From Verrucomicrobiaceae bacterium (GTDB lineage: Bacteria; Verrucomicrobiota; Verrucomicrobiia; Verrucomicrobiales; Verrucomicrobiaceae), in NCBI GenBank assembly GCA_947463285.1, contig CANHTV010000043.1, forward strand, positions 1-14,558: a stretch of DNA of 14,558 bases, written 5' to 3'. A program made the position numbers and the translations under genes. Below are positions 7,047 to 12,540 of the stretch, piece after piece; positions within the stretch are counted from its first letter, which is position 1, and every line of letters begins with the position of its first letter. The notes beneath the pieces were generated by a model. The model had not been told where the DNA came from. It worked only from the letters and a program-made list of their open reading frames with translations, and ran no database searches.

Positions 7047-9800
7047 TTACTTCAGCGTCTGGATGTAGAGGATCAGGCTCTCGATCTGGGCATCGTTTAG
7101 GATGCCGGCGTAGATGGGCATGCCGGTGTCGAACTTCTCGAAGCCCTTTACCACTTTGGCGCTGGGGTTCAGGATGGATTCCTTCAGGTAGGCGGCGTCG
7201 GCTTTGACCTTGCCTTTCATGCCTTTGGCGATCTCCCGCTCACTGCCAAACAGCCCGCGCCAGCTCGGGCCAACTTTGCCGACGAGGCTGCCATCCGTGC
7301 TGTGGCAGGCCATGCAGCCGAACATCTGGTAAAGCCGTGCGCCTTCCTCGGCGGTCGGTTTCATAGTGGCGACGGCGTCAGCGGCACGTGGGGTGAGATC
7401 GACGCTGATTTTGCCAAAGCCTTCCTTCACCGAGTCGAAGCTGGCGAGTTCCCAGGGGGTGAAATAGGCGGTGTTTTCGGCTTTCAGTCCGTCGGCACTC
7501 TTCAGGCCCCAGCCGAGGCGCATCTGGCTGACGCCGCCTTTCATGTCGGGGAATCCGACGAGCACGCTTTGGCCATCCTTACTCAGGTAGGCGCTGCTGG
7601 CGGTCATGAATTCCTGCCCGGCGCTGCCATCCAGCTTCAGATGCGGGCTGCCATACTCCGGCGTGCGTTTGTAGTTCCAGCGCTCGGCGCTGTAGCTGGC
7701 GGGATCGGTGGCGAGCTTGGGATCAAGCTTGGCATTGAAGCGCAACAGCACGCCTTTGTCCGTGGGGGTGAGTTCCTTCAGCAGCACTCGCGGTTGGTCC
7801 GTGTAGCGCAGACGGGCCAGGCCGCTGAGCTTCGGCGCGATGGTGCCCCAGACTTGAAAACCGACGACGTAGAGCTGGCCGTCAGCGGGGTTCACATGGG
7901 CATTCAGCGTGGGGAAATCAAAGTCACGCCAGAAGCTCACCACGGCGGCTTGAGGCTTCTTAAAGCGCGAGTTCATGAGCACTCGAAACAGCTCCGGTCG
8001 GTTGTAGCCGATGTGGATCAGCTCGTCATTGATCGGTCCCATTTTGGCTCCGGTGAGCCAGGTCTGCGTGACACCACTCGGGTTCACCGGATGCGGAATC
8101 CAGGTCAGCGGATCGGCGATGGTCTCGGGATACTTTTCCTTCTCGGCGACGGTGGGCAGATGGCCGTAAAAGCGATGTCCGCCGATGATGTGCAGCGGCG
8201 TCGAGGGCACGTAATGCCCCTGCTGATCACTTGCCGTGACGAGTCCCGTCACTGGATGCACGCCGATGAAGGGCTGCCGCAGCCCGTAGCCGATGACCTC
8301 GAAGGATTTCCCATCCGGCGCGACCTTGATGGCCGTGCCGTTGTGCTTCCCACGCGTGGTGCCTTCCTGCCCGCCTTTGGAAATGTAGAGCGCTCCATCC
8401 GGCCCGAGCTTCATCGAGTTCGGAAACTCCCGCGTCTCCGCCGTCTGAGCCGGGAGATTGCAGAACATCTCATAGCGGTCGCACTCGCGGTCGTTGTTGG
8501 AGTCCACCAGCTTCCAGATGCCGGTGCGATCAAACACCAAGATCTCCGTGTCTTGACCCTTGACCTCTTGACCTGCCAAGCCTTGACCCTTCCTGACCAC
8601 AATGCTCATCGGTTCATGTAGGCCTGAGGCAAAACGCTTCCAGGTCACGTTTTGCAGATCGCCCTTCAGGCCTGAGATGAGCCAGACATCGCCATCGAAG
8701 GTTACGCCCGCCGCATCGCCCTGATCATTGAGGAAAGCGATGTCCGCCAGCCGCACATTCCGCTTCCAAGGATTCGGCACCGGCAATGGGATGGAGTCGA
8801 GGACGTAGGCTTCCGGGGAAGTGGAGAGAGTGGCTTTGGTGGGGATGGTTTGGGGCCAGTGGTCGCGATCAAAGTAGGGAATGCCTTTCTCTGGTTCAGC
8901 CTCATAAACGGGCGAATCTGCGCCACTATAGGAATAGCGAATGACGGTCGCGTTAGCGGATGCTTCTAATCGGACATAGTCGATACCTTCGCTCTGGAGG
9001 GGTTTGATCGATGCGGCGGTTGCTTCCTTGTTCACAGTGTGACTACTCCCTCCGGCATAGGCCCCTGCCCCGACATGCCCCACGATCAGATTCAGAGGCT
9101 TGTCATGAGGTGGAACCATAATTGTCCGGTCAATCCGGCATCGCGCTGGCTGGCCATTGATACTCACGCCGCTAAGGCTCCACTGCTCATTGATGACGTC
9201 TTCGCCGAGGCTGTATCTGATCTCCCAGCCGCTGAATGAAATAGAGTTTTCGGACACCTGGGGCTTGAGGCCAACGATCTCTCTAAAGCGGCTCTGGGCT
9301 AACGGCCCCCGCCCCACCTCCTCCTTGTCAGGCGCAGGCTCACGAGGGTCGGTGAAGCTCGGTTTGTCCCCCACCTGCCAGCCGGGGTAGATCCCATTTG
9401 CCAGCCAGACCTTCCCCAGCGGCTTCGGCAGGTTTTCTTGGCCGTCTTTGGTCTTTTGCCCGGCGATGTGATACGACCCTGGAGCCAGGGCGGCGGCGCT
9501 GACGGGCGGTTTGCCTGGCTCGCTTTCCCAGATGAAGGCGATGCGGAGGAGTTCGGTGTCAAAGCAGGCCCAGAGATTTTGGCCGAGGTTTAGGATGAGG
9601 CCTCGCGGGGTGCGATTGTCCTTGGGGAAGCCTTCGCCGACATCTCGGCAATCCAGCACGCTGCTGAAGAAGGGGAAATCCGGCTCCACCCAGTCCGCCC
9701 AGTCGCCTTTGGCGGGAGTGGAGGACTTTGTTTTGGCCTTTTCCTGAGCTGAAAGGGTGAGGACGGCGAAGCTGAAACAAACGAAAAGGACAAAACGCAT
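7047..9800 (-). CDS. Secreted propeller dehydrogenase-like protein with N-terminal DUF6797-like region and C-terminal cytochrome c
   Basis: This 917-residue protein starts at the ATG at 9798-9800, which opens directly into a Sec signal (MRFVLFVCFSFAVLTLSAQ). An in-frame ATG at 9836 would add 12 polar residues. The N-terminal third (WADWVEPDFPFFSS onward) resembles the region called DUF6797 in Verrucomicrobiota cytochromes, from memory. The middle is a beta-propeller like glucose/sorbosone dehydrogenases: a calcium-loop-like DSNNDRECD at 433-441, then NSMKLGPDGALYISKGG and GLRQPFIGVHPVTGLV. The C-terminus is a mono-haem cytochrome c domain with CMACH at 829-833 and a probable axial Met894 in TGMPIYAG. 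The fusion suggests periplasmic oxidation of a sugar or alcohol, with electrons passed to the attached haem. The substrate and any PQQ cofactor use are unknown. Confidence 0.88.
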   Translation of the reverse strand: MRFVLFVCFSFAVLTLSAQEKAKTKSSTPAKGDWADWVEPDFPFFSSVLDCRDVGEGFPKDNRTPRGLILNLGQNLWACFDTELLRIAFIWESEPGKPPVSAAALAPGSYHIAGQKTKDGQENLPKPLGKVWLANGIYPGWQVGDKPSFTDPREPAPDKEEVGRGPLAQSRFREIVGLKPQVSENSISFSGWEIRYSLGEDVINEQWSLSGVSINGQPARCRIDRTIMVPPHDKPLNLIVGHVGAGAYAGGSSHTVNKEATAASIKPLQSEGIDYVRLEASANATVIRYSYSGADSPVYEAEPEKGIPYFDRDHWPQTIPTKATLSTSPEAYVLDSIPLPVPNPWKRNVRLADIAFLNDQGDAAGVTFDGDVWLISGLKGDLQNVTWKRFASGLHEPMSIVVRKGQGLAGQEVKGQDTEILVFDRTGIWKLVDSNNDRECDRYEMFCNLPAQTAETREFPNSMKLGPDGALYISKGGQEGTTRGKHNGTAIKVAPDGKSFEVIGYGLRQPFIGVHPVTGLVTASDQQGHYVPSTPLHIIGGHRFYGHLPTVAEKEKYPETIADPLTWIPHPVNPSGVTQTWLTGAKMGPINDELIHIGYNRPELFRVLMNSRFKKPQAAVVSFWRDFDFPTLNAHVNPADGQLYVVGFQVWGTIAPKLSGLARLRYTDQPRVLLKELTPTDKGVLLRFNAKLDPKLATDPASYSAERWNYKRTPEYGSPHLKLDGSAGQEFMTASSAYLSKDGQSVLVGFPDMKGGVSQMRLGWGLKSADGLKAENTAYFTPWELASFDSVKEGFGKISVDLTPRAADAVATMKPTAEEGARLYQMFGCMACHSTDGSLVGKVGPSWRGLFGSEREIAKGMKGKVKADAAYLKESILNPSAKVVKGFEKFDTGMPIYAGILNDAQIESLILYIQTLK

Positions 9801-9855
9801 GATTTCAGAACAGATCAGAGGCCGGTGGTCTGTCAATCATGCTGCATGGGAGCGA

Positions 9856-9870
9856 TGTCATGAGATGACA
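9856..9870. promoter_or_regulatory. Operator-like palindrome in the divergent cytochrome / Gfo-Idh-MocA promoter region
   Basis: TGTCAT-GAG-ATGACA is a perfect 6-bp inverted repeat with a 3-bp centre, in the 118-nt region between the divergent starts at 9800 and 9919. Its size suits a dimeric repressor or activator (GntR-like sites have a comparable layout), and its position could control both genes. No regulator gene is in the window, and no convincing -35/-10 pair was found. The role is inferred. Confidence 0.35.
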
Positions 9871-9918
9871 ACTTTGCAGGTGACGCTGCGTTAGATGTCG
9901 CCCAAACTTGGGCTTCCT

Positions 9919-11361
9919 ATGATCAACTCCTCCACTCGTCGTTCCTTTTTGCGCGATGCCGCGCTCGCCACCACTGCTTTATCAGCCTCTCGGGTGCTGG
10001 GGGCCAATGATAAAATCCGCGTCGCCAGCATCGGCCTGGGTGGTCAGGGTACAGGAAATGCGGGCCGCATGGCCAAGGTGCCGGGCGTAGAGATCGCCTA
10101 CCTTTGCGATGCTGACACGGTGGCGCTGGATCGGGTGAAGAAGGTTTATCCGAATGCCAAAACCACTCAGGACATGCGGCAGATCATGGAAGACCCGAGC
10201 ATCGATGCCGTGGTCGTCTCCACGGGCAATCACTGGCATGTGCTGGCCTCCATCTGGGCCTGTCAGGCAGGTAAGGATGTGTATGTGGAAAAGCCGATCT
10301 CCCACAACATCTGGGAAGGTCGCCAACTGGTGAAGGCCGCTCGCAAATACAACCGCATCGTGCAAGGCGGCACGCAGCAGCGCAGTGATCCTTTTCATCT
10401 GGAGCTGAAAGCCTATCTGGACTCCGGTGCTCTCGGGAAAATGAAATACGTCCGCTGCAATCACTACGGCATGAGAGCCAGCATCGGCAAACGTCAGACG
10501 CCGATCACTCCGCCGACGACGGTGGACTACAATCTGTGGCTGGGCCCAGCGCAGGACATCCCGATCCTCCGCGAAAAATTCCACTACGACTGGCACTGGA
10601 ACTGGAACACCGGCAACGGCGAGCTCGGCAACTGGGGACCGCACATCCTCGATGATCTGCGCAACGTGGTCTTCCGTGACAAAATCGCTCTCCCAAAGCG
10701 CGTGCTCGCAGGTGGTGGCCGTTTTGGCTGGAATGATGCAGGCGAGACGCCGAACACGCATTTTGTTTACTTTGACACGGGTGATGTGCCGGTGGTGATG
10801 GATGTGCATAACCTGCCACGAAAAGCAGGCATGAAAGCTCCCGATGTGTATCTGCGCCGTCGCACGAGCGCCTTCCTCGTCATCGAATGCGAAGGCGGCT
10901 ACTACGCTGGTGGCCGCGGCGGTGGCTCCGCCCATGATCTCAATGGCAAGGTCATCCAGAAGTTCAAAGGCGATGGCGGCAAAAGCCACGCGGCCAACTT
11001 CATCGACGCCATCCGCAGCCGGAAGTCTGAAGATCTCAACGGCGAGATCGAAAAAATCCATTACTCCAGCGCCTGGTGCCATCTCGGCAACATGTCCCTC
11101 CAGCTAGGCAAACCGGGTGACTATGAGCAGGCCAAGGCGCAGCTCGCGGATTTTGAGCCTTGGCAGCAGGTGATCGACGACACCCCCGCTCACCTTGCCG
11201 CCAACGAAGTCACGCTCAAAGCTGGAGATCTCCGAGTCGGCTCCCTGCTGGAAGTGGATGCCGCTAATGAAACCCTGACGGGTGCCACCGCCACGCCTGA
11301 GGCCTTGGCTCTGCTGAAGCGCCAGTACCGAGCTGGTTTCGAGGTGCCTGAAATGGTCTGA
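9919..11361 (+). CDS. Tat-exported Gfo/Idh/MocA-family oxidoreductase
   Basis: This 480-residue protein starts with a twin-arginine signal (TRRSFLRD, residues 6-13, then an Ala/Leu/Ser-rich stretch). The NAD(P)-binding Rossmann loop GLGGQGTG begins at residue 39. The family's EKP motif (Glu124-Lys125-Pro126, in YVEKPISHN) carries the Lys that usually acts in catalysis. VQGGTQQRSDPF and the long C-terminal domain with WHWNWNTGNGELGNWG are typical of the secreted PVC branch of the family. Members oxidise or reduce the hydroxyls of sugars and cyclitols, and some keep a tightly bound nicotinamide cofactor, which fits export by Tat in folded form. An ATG at 9895 is also in frame and has AGG about 14 nt upstream. 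It only lengthens the n-region by 8 residues and cannot be excluded. The substrate is unknown. Confidence 0.92.
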   Translation: MINSSTRRSFLRDAALATTALSASRVLGANDKIRVASIGLGGQGTGNAGRMAKVPGVEIAYLCDADTVALDRVKKVYPNAKTTQDMRQIMEDPSIDAVVVSTGNHWHVLASIWACQAGKDVYVEKPISHNIWEGRQLVKAARKYNRIVQGGTQQRSDPFHLELKAYLDSGALGKMKYVRCNHYGMRASIGKRQTPITPPTTVDYNLWLGPAQDIPILREKFHYDWHWNWNTGNGELGNWGPHILDDLRNVVFRDKIALPKRVLAGGGRFGWNDAGETPNTHFVYFDTGDVPVVMDVHNLPRKAGMKAPDVYLRRRTSAFLVIECEGGYYAGGRGGGSAHDLNGKVIQKFKGDGGKSHAANFIDAIRSRKSEDLNGEIEKIHYSSAWCHLGNMSLQLGKPGDYEQAKAQLADFEPWQQVIDDTPAHLAANEVTLKAGDLRVGSLLEVDAANETLTGATATPEALALLKRQYRAGFEVPEMV

Positions 11362-11403
11362 GCCGCGTTTTGATCCCGCGTTATCACTGATTGCGAATTC
11401 CTA

Positions 11404-11478
11404 TCACTGGAGTCATGGAGTGCTGGAGAATGGGAAAATGTAGCCTTCCATCTCTCCACGACTCCATGACTCCGAGTG
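11404..11478. repeat. Long imperfect palindrome (REP/MITE-like or terminator hairpin)
   Basis: GGAGTCATGGAGT (11409-11421) is exactly complementary, inverted, to ACTCCATGACTCC (11461-11473). Outside this, CACT and GAGTG extend the stem with one bulged base. Inside, TGGAGAATGG and CCATCTCTCCA pair with small bulges, leaving a short loop around 11436-11443. Each arm is itself built of near-repeats of the type YTGGAGT/ATGGAGT. The element lies about 45 nt after the stop of the oxidoreductase gene. No T-tract follows, so it is not a standard intrinsic terminator. It may be a dispersed intergenic repeat that also limits read-through or protects the mRNA end. Confidence 0.6.
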
Positions 11479-11532
11479 CGAGAAACCACAAAACTTGCTG
11501 ACGCGTAGTTTAAAGCCAGTGGGCAGATGTCT

Positions 11533-11565
11533 GGCCTGGGGTGAAAATTCTTTTGCACCCAGGCC
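11533..11565 (+). promoter_or_regulatory. Strong hairpin upstream of the FmdB-type gene
   Basis: GGCCTGGGGTG (11533-11543) pairs with CACCCAGGCC (11556-11565) with one bulged G. The AAAA/TTTT inside the loop can extend the stem to about 14 pairs, closing on a TTC loop. It ends 64 nt before the ATG at 11630. No U-run follows, so it is either a leader structure or a rho-dependent/processing stop for the upstream transcript. Together with the palindrome at 11404-11478, it makes most of the 268-nt gap 11362-11629 structured. No ORF of note was seen in that gap. Confidence 0.4.
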
Positions 11566-11629
11566 CCATCGCCCGCATATCTCACGCCCCCGATTTCTCC
11601 CCCCCCCTAATTTAACGATACATCCTGTT

Positions 11630-11896
11630 ATGCCTACCTACGACTACGAATGCCAGACCTGCGGACACCGCTTTGAGGCGCGCCAGTCCATGAAGGACCC
11701 ACATCTCACGGATTGCCCTCAGACTGAATGTGCCGGACCTGTGAAACGCCTCATCGGCGCGGGCTCTGGACTCATTTTTAAAGGCAGCGGCTTTTACATC
11801 ACCGACTACCGCAGCGACTCCTACAAAGCAGCTGCCAAGAAAGATGCCACGAGCACCACTGCCAGTAGCAGCGCGAGCAGCACGGCTTCTTCGTGA
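11630..11896 (+). CDS. FmdB-family zinc ribbon protein
   Basis: This 88-residue protein begins MPTYDYECQTCGHRFEA, the standard start of the FmdB putative regulatory zinc ribbon family. The first CxxC (Cys8, Cys11) is followed by a second Cys pair in DCPQTECAG that should complete a Zn site. The family region ends with the usual KRLIGAGSGLIFKGSGFYITDYR. A Ser/Thr/Ala-rich, probably disordered tail of about 20 residues follows. The role is poorly known: the name comes from a gene linked to formamidase/acetamidase regulation. The ATG at 11630 is certain from family conservation, although no Shine-Dalgarno sequence precedes it. A run of nine C lies 22 nt upstream. The next gene on the same strand starts about 70 nt downstream. 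Confidence 0.93.
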   Translation: MPTYDYECQTCGHRFEARQSMKDPHLTDCPQTECAGPVKRLIGAGSGLIFKGSGFYITDYRSDSYKAAAKKDATSTTASSSASSTASS

Positions 11897-11964
11897 CGCC
11901 GTTTTTCCCGGATGCAGCATAACGCTTGCCGCCCCTGCCTGTTCTGGTGCATGATCTGCGTTCC

Positions 11965-12531
11965 GTGAAGTTTCTCCTCCATCTGATATTGCTCGGCGCG
12001 TTGAGTGCTCTGACAGGCGCCGCCTGGGTGGCTCATCGCCCAGTAGAGCTGCCAAGTCCTGCCCAGACCAAGGAGGGGGCCAGGTCTCCGGATCTCGCAG
12101 ACGAACTCAAGCAGGCAGTCATCAAAGGCAATGGCGTCGTCGAAATCACCGAGGATGAGCTGAACCGACACCTGAAAAAAGTGCTGCAGGGGCGCATCGC
12201 TGCTCCTTTAACCGACTGGGTGCAATGGGACTCACTGACTTTCCGCTTAAAGCCAGAAGTTGCTCAAATGCGTCTCGGCTGGCTCGTCGGGGGACACTGC
12301 AGCACCGTTACGCTCAATCTCCGAGTGGTGCGGTTGAACAAAGTCTTTCGTATCGAAGTGGTGGGGGGCTCCTATGGCCATCTGGAGGTGCCGCGTGGCT
12401 TCCTGCGCCCGGTTTTGCCAGTGCTGAAGTCTCTGGCGACCGTTTTGGAGGAAGAGATCCAGGCGCTTTTTCAGATGAATCAAGTGCGCGTGGCAGATGG
12501 CAAGCTGGTGCTCGATCCTCGGTTTCAATAA
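11965..12531 (+). CDS. Membrane-anchored small protein of unknown function
   Basis: About 188 residues are read from a GTG at 11965. The frame has no ATG near its start, and GTG 11947 or TTG 11926 are alternatives. GTG 11965 puts VKFLLHLILLGALSALTGAAW, one membrane segment or signal anchor, at the N-terminus. The mature part contains VVEITEDELNRHLKKVLQ, then alternating beta strands (DSLTFRLKP, STVTLNLRVVRL, FRIEVVGGSYGHL), a helical stretch and the ending VRVADGKLVLDPRF. The 'E-I-T-E-x-E-L-N' opening and 'V-x-x-G-K-L-V-L' ending recall YpmS/DUF2140- or DUF2993-like lipid-binding domains, but this is only pattern similarity. The stop is 9 nt before the ATG of the next gene, so the two are probably co-transcribed and may work together at the envelope. 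Confidence 0.72.
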   Translation: MKFLLHLILLGALSALTGAAWVAHRPVELPSPAQTKEGARSPDLADELKQAVIKGNGVVEITEDELNRHLKKVLQGRIAAPLTDWVQWDSLTFRLKPEVAQMRLGWLVGGHCSTVTLNLRVVRLNKVFRIEVVGGSYGHLEVPRGFLRPVLPVLKSLATVLEEEIQALFQMNQVRVADGKLVLDPRFQ

Positions 12532-12540
12532 TTTACCTTC

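Noticed and set aside
7302..8621. 439-codon open frame on the plus strand opposite the propeller-cytochrome gene
   Set aside because: It lies inside a gene with clear haem and propeller motifs; the His/Gly/Ala-rich translation is typical of an antisense shadow.
9982..11082. 366-codon open frame on the minus strand opposite the Gfo/Idh/MocA gene
   Set aside because: It is antisense to a complete, motif-bearing gene, and its translation shows no family features.
11599..11629. Shine-Dalgarno site for the FmdB-type gene
   Set aside because: The stretch is C-rich then A/T-rich with no GGAG-like sequence before the ATG.
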